This document shows, in pieces, positions 1 through 6,496 of a DNA stretch of 11,400 nt (the first letter of the stretch is position 1; every line of letters starts with the position of its first letter). The translations under genes and the position numbers were made by a program. Where the stretch lies: NCBI GenBank assembly GCA_002409145.1, contig DHUL01000065.1, positions 1 to 11,400 of the forward strand, read 5' to 3'. Source of the stretch: Bacteroidales bacterium UBA5235. Lineage in GTDB: Bacteria; Bacteroidota; Bacteroidia; Bacteroidales; VadinHA17. The notes below the pieces were generated by a model. That model worked only from the letters and a program-made list of their open reading frames with translations. It made no database searches and was not told where the DNA came from.

Positions 1-43
1 GAGATAGGAGCACATGTGAAGCTCTGATCAGACCACACAATAA

Positions 44-80
44 AAAAAAGAGGCTGTCTCAAAGGGGCAGCCTCTTTTTT
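44..80. terminator. Bidirectional rho-independent terminator
   Basis: The arms at 44-58 and 66-80 pair over 15 bp, with one G-T wobble, around a 7-nt loop. The outer six pairs are an A-tract facing a T-tract, so the hairpin has a U-run when read from either strand. It begins 16 nt past the stop codon of the cysteine-rich gene on the minus strand. It could also end a plus-strand gene lying to the left of the window. The GC-rich core followed by a U-tract makes the call fairly safe. Confidence 0.85.
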
Positions 81-96
81 ATAATCTGCAGTTTTG

Positions 97-405
97 TTAT
101 TTCTTACCTGCGCAGCATGGAGAGGTTGCTGTGGCACCTTCCTTTGCCGGAACCACTTCACCCTTCTTGTCGCCGCATTCTGCAGCTGCCGGGCACTTTG
201 AGCAGTCTCTGCCTTTCACAGCCTCTTTTTTGCATGCATCGACCGTTGAGCCACATACATCACACTTGCTGTCCTTGTTCTTATCGACAAAGGTACACTC
301 ACTTTTGGTGTGCTTCTTTTCCTTGTCGGTAGTCTGAGCATAGACCCCTGCAGCCACAAACATCATCGCGATGAGAATCAGGCTGCCAATCATCCATTTC
401 TTCAT
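97..405 (-). CDS. Small secreted cysteine-rich protein, putative metal binding
   Basis: This gene encodes 102 residues if it starts at the ATG at 405-403; an upstream in-frame TTG at 417 is less likely because MKKWMIG begins a normal signal peptide. A hydrophobic stretch (residues 4-22) ends in VYA, giving probable cleavage after Ala23. The mature part of about 79 residues has nine cysteines (37, 48, 51, 58, 68, 71, 77, 97, 98), including two CxxC pairs and a terminal CC, and is rich in lysine. The segment at 37-52 (CTFVDKNKDSKCDVCG) resembles the D-x-N-x-D part of calcium loops such as dockerin or thrombospondin type 3 repeats, and similar FVDxNxDxxCDxCG segments occur in small Bacteroidota exported proteins. 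It stands alone, upstream of a terminator and divergent from comF. A role in metal binding or periplasmic redox is inference only; no enzyme domain is visible. Confidence 0.75.
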   Translation of the reverse strand: MKKWMIGSLILIAMMFVAAGVYAQTTDKEKKHTKSECTFVDKNKDSKCDVCGSTVDACKKEAVKGRDCSKCPAAAECGDKKGEVVPAKEGATATSPCCAGKK

Positions 406-447
406 ACTATTTGTCAATTGGTTTGTTTAATACAACGCCGCCAATAT

Positions 448-460
448 ATGAAAATTTCAT
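448..460. promoter_or_regulatory. 13-bp palindrome in a divergent intergenic region
   Basis: The sequence ATGAAA-A-TTTCAT is a perfect odd-length inverted repeat. It lies between the divergent starts of the cysteine-rich gene (405) and comF (519). On the minus strand it sits directly upstream of TATATTGG (448-441), a one-mismatch version of the Bacteroidota -7 box, but no TTTG -33 element is found at the right distance. It may be an operator for the small secreted gene. AT-rich palindromes arise easily by chance, so this is tentative. Confidence 0.25.
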
Positions 461-518
461 GTATCACTGCATATATGTCATAAAAATCATACCTTGTATC
501 TCTGCTTCCCGCTGCGAA

Positions 519-1229
519 ATGTTTCAAGTTAAAGATATTGCCGACGACTTTCTGAGTCTGTTTCTTCCACGGCCATGCCTCTCATGCGGGGCTCACCTGG
601 TCAGGGGGGAGGAGGTGCTCTGTACCGGTTGCCTGCTTGATATGGCACGGACCGACTTTCATCTCCGCAGGGGCAATATGCTTGAGCAGGCTTTCTGGGG
701 CAGGTGTAATGTGGAAAGGGCGGCAGCTTATTCGGTTTATAATCGCGGAAGCCGTATCAGAAAGCTGATACACCTGCTGAAGTACTCTGGAAGGAAGGAT
801 ATAGGGATCATGCTCGGAAGGCTATATGGTTCTGTTCTGATGGGAAGCGGATTCACTGAAGGGATGGATATGATCATCCCCGTACCACTTGATCGGGCAA
901 GGGAAAGGCGCCGGGGATACAACCAGAGTCTGTGCATCGCTCAGGGGATGGCTTCACACTGCCGTCTGCAGGTCAGGAGTGACATTCTATGCCGTACCGG
1001 GAAGTCGGGCTCACAGACAAAAAGGGGAAGGTATGAGAGGTGGGAGAATGTCGAGGGACTCTTCAGGGTGATAAGGCCAGGGGAGATAGACGGCAGGCAT
1101 ATATTGCTGGTTGATGATGTAATTACTACCGGCTCAACAATGGAAGCCTGCGTCAACGCGCTTCAGGCTGCCGGTGACGTCACAGTGAGTGTGGCAGCCC
1201 TCGCTGCTGCCCAGAAGCTTACTGTTTGA
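519..1229 (+). CDS. comF: ComF family phosphoribosyltransferase
   Basis: The gene encodes 236 residues, about the usual ComF length, from the ATG at 519; the open frame extends further upstream but has no family similarity there. The N-terminal part has a zinc-ribbon-like set of two CxxC pairs (Cys20/Cys23 and Cys35/Cys38). The C-terminal type I phosphoribosyltransferase domain has a conserved VPLDRARERRRGYNQS segment (122-137) and the PRPP-binding loop LLVDDVITTGST (196-207). In naturally competent bacteria ComF supports DNA uptake and works with the transformation machinery in the cytoplasm. In Bacteroidota the gene is common and its role is less clear. No other competence gene is visible here. 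The last residues (QKLTV) fall inside a duplicated segment shared with the end of convergent ruvC. Confidence 0.88.
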   Translation: MFQVKDIADDFLSLFLPRPCLSCGAHLVRGEEVLCTGCLLDMARTDFHLRRGNMLEQAFWGRCNVERAAAYSVYNRGSRIRKLIHLLKYSGRKDIGIMLGRLYGSVLMGSGFTEGMDMIIPVPLDRARERRRGYNQSLCIAQGMASHCRLQVRSDILCRTGKSGSQTKRGRYERWENVEGLFRVIRPGEIDGRHILLVDDVITTGSTMEACVNALQAAGDVTVSVAALAAAQKLTV

Positions 1230-1261
1230 CCCTGCCCACGGAAACTTACTGTTTGATCCTG
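1214..1261. repeat. Imperfect direct repeat across the comF/ruvC junction
   Basis: The 21-bp segments at 1214-1234 and 1241-1261 match at 19 positions with a period of 27 bp. Copy 1 contains the comF stop TGA (1227-1229) and copy 2 contains the ruvC stop (TAA on the minus strand, 1248-1246). Because 27 is a multiple of three, each gene has a second in-frame stop in the other copy: TGA at 1254-1256 for comF and TAA at 1221-1219 for ruvC. The gap between the two reading frames is only 16 bp, with no hairpin terminator. Confidence 0.8.
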
Positions 1262-1809
1262 TCGCTGTTCTTTTTGATAAAGTCGCCCCAGTTTCTGTAT
1301 TCCCTGGCTGCAACCGGTTTGTTGCTCTGGTAGAAGTGACACAGGGCGGCGCCCAGCGCATCGGTGGCGTCAAGAACCATGGACTCCCCGCGAAAAGCAA
1401 GTATGGTCCGCAGCATGGAAGCCACCTGTTCCTTGCTGGCCTGACCCCTGCCGGTGATGGACATCTTTATAATCTTAGGGGCATACTCAAATACCGGCAG
1501 GTCACGGTAGAGTGCCGCAGAGATTGCAGCACCCTGGGCCCTGCCCAGCTTAAGCATGCTCTGTACGTTCTTACCGAAGAAGGGAGCTTCAATGGCAAAC
1601 TCATCAGGATGATACCTGTCAATGAGCTCAAGTGTCTGCTCGAAGATGGTCCGGATCTTACGGAAGTGATCCTCCTTCTTGCGGAGGTCGATGATACCCA
1701 GGGTGATGAGTGACGGACTCCTGCCTGATACGCTGATAAGGCCGTAACCTGTGACCGTGGTGCCGGGGTCAATGCCCAGGATGATCCTTTCAGACTGTTC
1801 CGGCTTCAC
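1246..1809 (-). CDS. ruvC: Crossover junction endodeoxyribonuclease RuvC
   Basis: RuvC cuts four-way Holliday junctions symmetrically as a dimer, acting with the RuvAB branch-migration motor in recombinational repair. The 187-residue product has the RNase H-like fold signature: LGIDPGTTVTGYG carries Asp14, FAIEAPFFGKN carries Glu74, and DATDALGAALCH carries Asp147 and Asp150. These match the family's four acidic metal-binding residues in order and spacing. The start is GTG at 1809-1807; it is the only start just before the catalytic Asp, and it overlaps the stop of the S41 peptidase gene in a GTGA junction, suggesting translational coupling. It is the last gene of the serS-led unit and converges with comF. 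ruvA and ruvB are not in the window. Confidence 0.95.
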   Translation of the reverse strand: MKPEQSERIILGIDPGTTVTGYGLISVSGRSPSLITLGIIDLRKKEDHFRKIRTIFEQTLELIDRYHPDEFAIEAPFFGKNVQSMLKLGRAQGAAISAALYRDLPVFEYAPKIIKMSITGRGQASKEQVASMLRTILAFRGESMVLDATDALGAALCHFYQSNKPVAAREYRNWGDFIKKNSDRIKQ

Positions 1810-3146
1810 TTTTTAAATGGTTGCGGCGGACCGAGGAAGAGCTCAGTGGGTAGTTGAGTACCTTCTGACCAGATACGGGGACGCCTGACAGGCATCACAG
1901 TGGCCGCTTTTGTCCCGTTAAGCACACTAATGGCTGCCTTGAGTGATGCCTCCTCCGGGTCACCGAAGTCGTGTGTTATATCATCTGCGGCTTTCACATC
2001 AGGTAGTATACCTTCATAGAACCGTCCTTCATCCATGGCATTCAGATATTCAAAGGTAATTGGGGCAAAGACATAATCATAATCGGGCTCAGGTTCACTT
2101 TCTGAAGGAAACGGATAGCCCCATATATTCATGCCGGCAGGCTTGCCGTGAGTGGTGTCTCCAACAACCGTCACATCAACATAAGGCTTAAGGCTGTTAA
2201 TTACAACCTCGCTCGCAGATGCGGAACTCCGGGTTGTGATAAATACAACCCGATCAAGACCAAGAGGACTTTCGGTCCGGATAAAATTAAAGCTTTCATT
2301 CCACAGGGGCCCGACAAGTTCATTATATTCCAGCTTGTATGCTACTTTGGTAGTGTCCTCCCATGTAAGCACAAAGCTGGCAAGCTGCTGGGCTATATCC
2401 ATGTATCCACCGGTATTGTAACGAAGGTCAATTATCAGGTCAGTGATGTTATTTGCCTTGAAATCGGCAAAGGCTTCATTCAGCTCCTGCTCCGACGGGT
2501 CAATGAATGTCTCGAAACAGAGGTAACCGGTCTTGCCGTTGGGGAGGTCAAGGATCCTGGTTGCCGTTACCGAGTTAATGGTGAAACTGGACTTGACAGA
2601 GGTATAGATCACTTCCTGACCATCAGGATTGATGAATTTAAATGTATTGGTTGTCCCTGCGGTACCGGGTCCCATAAGATTGTTATAGGCAGTATTGTTG
2701 CCTGAGAGGAAGATAGGGGCAATGGATGTGCCGTTAATCTCCTTTACTATCCATCCCCTTCTAACCCCCTTCGGCCAGAGGTCAGACCCTTCGTAAAGGC
2801 TTACCACCCTGACATTGTCCATATTATCAAGGCCCATCCTGATTCCGTGGCCTACGAAACTACCCTCCATCGATGCCATGAAACTTTCATAGTCGGCGAC
2901 GAAGCTCCATCTGTCTATCTGCTTGTATCTCAGAGCATCCATGAGTTCTTCGGGATTTTCATAATCAGATAGTTTCACCGTGGGCATTGTTTTGTACCAC
3001 AGGTATACATCTTTCATCAGGTCATACAGACCGTCACGTGCCCTTTCCTCGGCAGTCGGAGTATGAACTGGCACTGGAGGAGGATCTTCCTTGCAGCCGA
3101 ACAAAACGGGAATGACCAGAAGTGATATGAGAAGTACCTTTTTCAT
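1806..3146 (-). CDS. S41 family C-terminal-processing peptidase, lipoprotein
   Basis: The 446-residue product starts at the ATG at 3146; another ATG two codons upstream (3152) is equally possible. Residues 1-18 form a lipoprotein signal with lipobox LFGC and Cys18 as the lipidated residue. The acidic KED that follows resembles surface-export signals of Bacteroidota lipoproteins (inference). A PDZ-like region covers about 95-195 (GHGIRMGL, GWIVKEINGTSI). The tail-specific protease domain follows, with IIDLRYNTGG (238-247), TRSSASASE (305-313) and GDTTHGKPAG (329-338). Ser310 and Lys335 are 25 residues apart, the spacing of the catalytic Ser/Lys dyad in Tsp/CtpA enzymes, so it should be active. 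It probably cleaves envelope proteins in the periplasm or at the outer membrane; the substrate is unknown. It follows the EamA gene by 47 nt and overlaps ruvC by 4 nt. Confidence 0.9.
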   Translation of the reverse strand: MKKVLLISLLVIPVLFGCKEDPPPVPVHTPTAEERARDGLYDLMKDVYLWYKTMPTVKLSDYENPEELMDALRYKQIDRWSFVADYESFMASMEGSFVGHGIRMGLDNMDNVRVVSLYEGSDLWPKGVRRGWIVKEINGTSIAPIFLSGNNTAYNNLMGPGTAGTTNTFKFINPDGQEVIYTSVKSSFTINSVTATRILDLPNGKTGYLCFETFIDPSEQELNEAFADFKANNITDLIIDLRYNTGGYMDIAQQLASFVLTWEDTTKVAYKLEYNELVGPLWNESFNFIRTESPLGLDRVVFITTRSSASASEVVINSLKPYVDVTVVGDTTHGKPAGMNIWGYPFPSESEPEPDYDYVFAPITFEYLNAMDEGRFYEGILPDVKAADDITHDFGDPEEASLKAAISVLNGTKAATVMPVRRPRIWSEGTQLPTELFLGPPQPFKK

Positions 3147-3193
3147 TGTCATCAGAATTTGATGTAAAAATAACAAAAAATGTGCCGGTTGGT

Positions 3194-4078
3194 TTAAGCC
3201 CGCTTTTTCCTGTTCTGGTATAAAACGCTTCCAATGATGAGGAGCAGTCCGAGCGGGGTAGTATAATAGACAGGTTCGTCAATGATAAAGTGCAGCAGGA
3301 TGAGTGAGATGAACGGGGCGAAGTATACAAGGTTGCTTACCCTGTCGGTTGTTTTGGAGAGCTGCAGTGCTTTCAGCCAGAGCCAGAAGGTGATTCCCAT
3401 CTCAAAGAAGCCGCAGTAGACCGATGCTGCCACTCCCTTAAAGCTCAGCGCTTCGGTGAAGGAGCCCTCAGAAGCCATCAGGATGAGCATGTAAACTGAT
3501 CCGAACATGAAGCTGGTAAACAGTTTTACTGATTCGTCGCGTCTGTCACGGACATTGAGGACGAAGTAGAGTGCCCAGAGTACGCTGCTGATAAGTGCAA
3601 GCATCACCCCCAGTGCGTCTGATCTGCCCGGACTCAGCAGGGCACCCTGAGATGCTATAATATATACCCCGGCCAGGCTTATGGCAAGTGCAAGGAAGCT
3701 GCGGGCCGGGATGCGCTGGCCGAGCAGGGGAATGGAAAAGAAGACAAGGATGATGGGCCATATCATGTTGATAGGCTGTGCCACCTGGCCTGGCAGGCGA
3801 CTGTAAGCGGTCAGCAGGATGATGTAGTAACCTACAGGATTGACCAGGCCCAGCAGGGCGGACCAGATCAGTTCCCTGCCCGTGGTCTGCCTGAGATAGC
3901 ATAACTTTCCCGTAAGGAACATAATGAAAAACAGAACTGCGGTCGAGACCAGGGTGGTGATACCCAGCATGGTCACTATGCTCAGTTCTGACAGTGCTAT
4001 TTTGAAGGCTGTAGGGATGGTTCCCCAGAGCATTACAGAGAGTGCGGCATAAATGTACGCCTGCTGACTCTTTTTCAT
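3194..4078 (-). CDS. EamA/DMT family permease
   Basis: This 294-residue inner-membrane protein has about ten hydrophobic helices in two repeats of five, roughly residues 7-140 and 152-290. That is the two-EamA-domain layout of drug/metabolite transporters. Family features include the start AALSVMLWGTIPTAFK, the helix boundary QPINMIWPIILVFFSIPLLGQR (positions 102-123, close to the usual A/PL...E/R pattern) and a basic C-terminal tail (NRKKRA). DMT proteins usually export amino acids, purines, metabolites or drugs by proton exchange, and the substrate cannot be read from sequence. The start ATG lies 5 nt after the serS stop, so the two are almost certainly co-transcribed. No link with serine metabolism is shown; the pairing may only be shared expression. 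Confidence 0.9.
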   Translation of the reverse strand: MKKSQQAYIYAALSVMLWGTIPTAFKIALSELSIVTMLGITTLVSTAVLFFIMFLTGKLCYLRQTTGRELIWSALLGLVNPVGYYIILLTAYSRLPGQVAQPINMIWPIILVFFSIPLLGQRIPARSFLALAISLAGVYIIASQGALLSPGRSDALGVMLALISSVLWALYFVLNVRDRRDESVKLFTSFMFGSVYMLILMASEGSFTEALSFKGVAASVYCGFFEMGITFWLWLKALQLSKTTDRVSNLVYFAPFISLILLHFIIDEPVYYTTPLGLLLIIGSVLYQNRKKRA

Positions 4079-4083
4079 TTCTT

Positions 4084-5358
4084 TCAGCTGATCATCCCGA
4101 ACCCGGTGTAGGGCACCAGTGCGGCAGGTATCGTTATTCCTTCAGGTGTCTGGTTGTTCTCAAGCAGTGCGGCTACGATCCGTGGCAATGCCAGGGCACT
4201 TCCGTTTAGGGTATGGCACAGGGTGGTCTGTTTGGCTCCCTTCTCGCGGAAACGGCATTTGAGCCTGTTGGCCTGGAAAGCCTCGAAGTTCGAGGTTGAG
4301 CTCACCTCCAGCCAGCGCTGCTGTGCTGCCGACCATACCTCGAAGTCATATGTCATTGCCGAGGTGAACGACATATCACCACCGCAGAGCCTTACAATCC
4401 GGTAGGGCAGCTCCAGTTTCACCAGGAGGTTTTCGACGTGGCTTACCATCTCCTCAAGCGACTCATAGGAGTTACCGGGATGTGCAATCTGTACTATCTC
4501 CACCTTGTCAAACTGGTGCAGCCTGTTCAGCCCCCTCACATGTGCTCCCCACGAGCCAGCCTCGCGGCGGAAGCAGGGAGTGTAGCCCATGTTGCGCACC
4601 GGCAGCACTGCTGCATCGAGGATAACGTCGCGATATATATTGGTTATGGGCACCTCGGCAGTGGGGATCATGTAAAGATTGTCAATGCCCACATGGTACA
4701 TCTGTCCCTCCTTGTCAGGCAGCTGGCCTGTGCCGAAGCCCGAGTCCTCATTGACCACTATCGGTGGTTCCACCTCACGGTACCCTGCCTTTTCGCCCTC
4801 GTCAAGGAAGAAGTTTATCAGTGATCTCTGGAGTTTTGCTCCCTTGCCTTTGTATACAGGAAATCCGGCCCCGGTGATCTTGATCCCCAGGTCAAAGTCA
4901 ATGATGTCATATTTCTTTATGAGGTCCCAGTGAGGCAGGGCACCGGCATACAGATCAGGTATGACGCCACCGCTGCGTATTATCATGTTGTCTTCGGCGC
5001 TTTTGCCCGGGGGCACCAGGGCATGCGGAAGGTTTGGCAGCCTGACCAGTTCGGCCTGCATCTCGGCTGAAACCGCTTCCAGGGTGTCTGCCAGCTGCTT
5101 CTGCTTCTCCTTCCTGGTGCCTATACCCTGCCGGGCAGCGTCAGCCTCATCCCTGCGCCCCTCCTTCATCATTGCACCAATCTCACGTGACAGGGTGTTG
5201 AGCTCAGCCTGGATGGAGTCACTCTCAGCCTGCATCTCGCGGCGTCGACGGTCAAGGTCCAGCACATGTTGTACTATCTCTGTGGCATCAAAATTCTTGA
5301 TTTTCAGCCGTTCAATAACGAACGGCGATTGTTCACGAATCTGGTTGATGGTTAGCAT
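4084..5358 (-). CDS. serS: Seryl-tRNA synthetase
   Basis: This class II aminoacyl-tRNA synthetase activates serine with ATP and loads it on tRNA-Ser and tRNA-Sec in the cytoplasm. The length of 424 residues is typical. Residues about 28-105 are a charged antiparallel coiled coil, the tRNA-binding arm. The serine-site PTAEVP loop is at 232-237, motif 2 is FRREAGSWG (263-271) and motif 3 is GSALALPRIVAALLENNQ (386-403). All key regions are intact. The ATG at 5358 gives the normal N-terminus MLTINQIRE. It lies 44 nt beyond the hairpin that ends rplU-rpmA and heads the run serS, EamA gene, S41 gene, ruvC. No good -33/-7 promoter is obvious in the 44 nt, so expression may depend partly on read-through. 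Confidence 0.98.
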   Translation of the reverse strand: MLTINQIREQSPFVIERLKIKNFDATEIVQHVLDLDRRRREMQAESDSIQAELNTLSREIGAMMKEGRRDEADAARQGIGTRKEKQKQLADTLEAVSAEMQAELVRLPNLPHALVPPGKSAEDNMIIRSGGVIPDLYAGALPHWDLIKKYDIIDFDLGIKITGAGFPVYKGKGAKLQRSLINFFLDEGEKAGYREVEPPIVVNEDSGFGTGQLPDKEGQMYHVGIDNLYMIPTAEVPITNIYRDVILDAAVLPVRNMGYTPCFRREAGSWGAHVRGLNRLHQFDKVEIVQIAHPGNSYESLEEMVSHVENLLVKLELPYRIVRLCGGDMSFTSAMTYDFEVWSAAQQRWLEVSSTSNFEAFQANRLKCRFREKGAKQTTLCHTLNGSALALPRIVAALLENNQTPEGITIPAALVPYTGFGMIS

Positions 5359-5402
5359 ACCGGAAGGATTTTTAGTGATAAGCGGGGTAAAATTAAAACA
5401 AA

Positions 5403-5443
5403 AACTCCTGAAAATATGCGCTTCAGCGTATTTTTCAGGAGTT
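5403..5443 (-). terminator. Rho-independent terminator after rpmA
   Basis: The arms 5403-5421 and 5426-5443 pair over 18 bp, with one bulged base (5415) and one G-T wobble, around a 4-nt loop. On the minus strand the hairpin is followed by a T-rich run from 5402 to about 5389. It lies 19 nt after the rpmA stop codon and separates the ribosomal protein unit from serS. Confidence 0.85.
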
Positions 5444-5462
5444 CCTGTAAGTTGTCAGTATC

Positions 5463-5723
5463 CTATTCTGCTGCGGGTTTAACCGAGACGTAAGATTTAT
5501 TGTCGCGCTTCTTCTTGAACTCCACGGTACCGTCGACAAGGGCAAAGAGGGTATGATCCTTGCCGAGCCCGACGTTTTCACCGGGGTTATGAGTGGTGCC
5601 ACGCTGGCGAACGATTATGCTGCCTGCTTTTACTGCCTGTCCTCCGAAGAGTTTGACACCAAGCCTTTTGCTTTCTGAATCGCGGCCGTTACGTGAACTG
5701 CCTACACCTTTCTTGTGTGCCAT
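5463..5723 (-). CDS. rpmA: 50S ribosomal protein L27
   Basis: The 86-residue product matches bacterial L27 in length and sequence: N-terminal MAHKKGVGSSRNGRDS, then the core KRLGVKLFGGQAV and RQRGTTHNPGENVGLGKDHTLFA. The N-terminal tail reaches the peptidyl transferase centre of the ribosome. The protein starts directly at MAHKK, so there is no cleavable N-terminal extension of the kind seen in Firmicutes. It follows rplU by 26 nt, the usual rplU-rpmA pairing, and is followed by a hairpin terminator. Confidence 0.98.
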   Translation of the reverse strand: MAHKKGVGSSRNGRDSESKRLGVKLFGGQAVKAGSIIVRQRGTTHNPGENVGLGKDHTLFALVDGTVEFKKKRDNKSYVSVKPAAE

Positions 5724-5749
5724 ATCGTTTTCTTTTTACTGTTTATCGG

Positions 5750-6253
5750 TTATTCCTTCGCCGGTTTCTTTGTGCTTTTTGCCGGGGCTTTCTTAACGGT
5801 CTCCTTCTTCTCAGCCGTTTCCTTGCTGGCAGCGGTTTTCCTGACCGGGGCCTTTTTTACTTCAGTTTTCACCTCTTCTGCAACTGGCGTTTCGGCAACT
5901 TTCTTTTCTGCCTTCGGTGCGGCCTTCTTCCTGGTCCCACCGGCTGCGCCGATGCTCAGTATCTCTACCTGGGTGAAATCCTGACGGTGACCGGTCCTCT
6001 TCTGATAACCCTTCCTTCTCTTCTTCTTGAAGATGATTACTTTGTCTCCCCTTACATGGGCAAGGACCTTACCCTCTACAACGATATTGGGAACAAGCGG
6101 TTCACCGATGGTGACTGCGCCCTCATTGTCTGTAAGTAGAACTTTTTCAAACTCCACACTGTCGCCTTCAACTGCATCAAGACGGTGAACAAATATCTTT
6201 TTCCCCTCTTCCACCTTGAACTGCTGACCGGCAATTTCTACGATTGCGTACAT
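5750..6253 (-). CDS. rplU: 50S ribosomal protein L21 with a long Lys/Ala-rich C-terminal tail
   Basis: L21 binds 23S rRNA in the large subunit. Residues 1-103 are the normal L21 body: MYAIVEIAGQQFKV at the start, then FKKKRRKGYQKRTGHRQ (75-91) and VEILSIGA (96-103). The usual length is about 103 residues, but this product has 167. The extra 64 residues are low-complexity, rich in Lys, Ala, Glu, Thr and Pro, with VKKAP twice (132-136 and 153-157), so probably disordered and basic. Such tails are seen on some Bacteroidota L21 proteins, and a role in rRNA binding is only a guess. The start is the ATG at 6253; an in-frame TTG two codons upstream is less likely because L21 conventionally begins MYA. 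Confidence 0.95.
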   Translation of the reverse strand: MYAIVEIAGQQFKVEEGKKIFVHRLDAVEGDSVEFEKVLLTDNEGAVTIGEPLVPNIVVEGKVLAHVRGDKVIIFKKKRRKGYQKRTGHRQDFTQVEILSIGAAGGTRKKAAPKAEKKVAETPVAEEVKTEVKKAPVRKTAASKETAEKKETVKKAPAKSTKKPAKE

Positions 6254-6274
6254 TTTCAATCTCTCTTATATTAC

Positions 6275-6328
6275 TCCGTGAGGCGGACATGCTCCTCTGT
6301 GCATGACACTTCTGCGGGCCCCTCCGGA
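6275..6328 (-). promoter_or_regulatory. Structured 5' leader of rplU-rpmA
   Basis: In the predicted leader of about 86 nt, TCCGGAGG (6328-6321) pairs with CCTC-A-CGGA (6283-6275) over 8 bp, with one bulged A. Enclosed in this stem, CATGC and GCATG (6305-6301 with 6292-6288) form a second 5-bp stem with an 8-nt loop. No U-tract follows, so it is not a terminator. Ribosomal protein operons are often autoregulated through such leaders, and an L21 leader family is known in Firmicutes. Whether this one binds L21 or L27 is inference. Confidence 0.45.
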
Positions 6329-6346
6329 TCTTTGTTTTTCGGACTG

Positions 6347-6376
6347 CAAAGATATAAAAATTAACTTATTTGCAAA
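6347..6376 (-). promoter_or_regulatory. Bacteroidota-type promoter for rplU-rpmA
   Basis: Read on the minus strand, TTTG (6376-6373), an 18-nt AT-rich spacer and TATCTTTG (6354-6347) match the Bacteroidota consensus TTTG / TAnnTTTG with no mismatch. Transcription would start near 6340, leaving a leader of about 86 nt. This is the best promoter in the window, in keeping with a highly expressed ribosomal protein unit. Confidence 0.8.
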
Positions 6377-6452
6377 CCGGTGACATTAATTTATCACCAA
6401 TATGATGTGGATAAAAAAACAGGAAGTGGAAGAGATAAAGATTCATATTATT

Positions 6453-6479
6453 TATATTTGTCATATCGGCCTGTCAGGC
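6453..6479 (+). promoter_or_regulatory. Probable -7 box and 11-bp palindrome upstream of the BFN gene
   Basis: TATATTTG at 6453-6460 matches the Bacteroidota -7 consensus TAnnTTTG perfectly and lies 36 nt before the ATG of the nuclease gene. No TTTG is present about 19 nt upstream, so the -33 element is weak or absent. Just past the expected start site is GCCTG-T-CAGGC (6469-6479), a palindrome that could be an operator or a small stem in the leader. The same motif with another central base recurs at 1883 and 3788. Confidence 0.45.
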
Positions 6480-6496
6480 AGAAAATCTGGTAAACT

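Noticed and set aside
43..80. Inverted repeat GAGGCTGTCTC / GGCAGCCTC considered as an insertion-sequence end
   Set aside because: Some Bacteroidota elements have similar ends, but the two arms are 7 nt apart with a U-tract on each side and no transposase nearby, so a terminator is the simpler reading.
441..448. TATATTGG on the minus strand as a -7 promoter box for the cysteine-rich gene
   Set aside because: It has one mismatch to TAnnTTTG and no TTTG at the -33 distance, so it was not listed as a promoter in its own right.
1189..1713. 174-codon plus-strand open frame running from comF over ruvC
   Set aside because: It is antisense to ruvC, whose four catalytic acids are intact, and it overlaps the end of comF in another frame.
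2148..2705. 185-codon plus-strand open frame antisense to the S41 peptidase
   Set aside because: The peptidase carries intact catalytic motifs on the other strand, and the antisense product resembles no protein family.
5693..6139. Hydrophobic, apparently membrane-like open frames on the plus strand
   Set aside because: They mirror the Lys/Ala-rich tail of L21; lysine codons read in reverse give Phe and Leu, producing false membrane segments.
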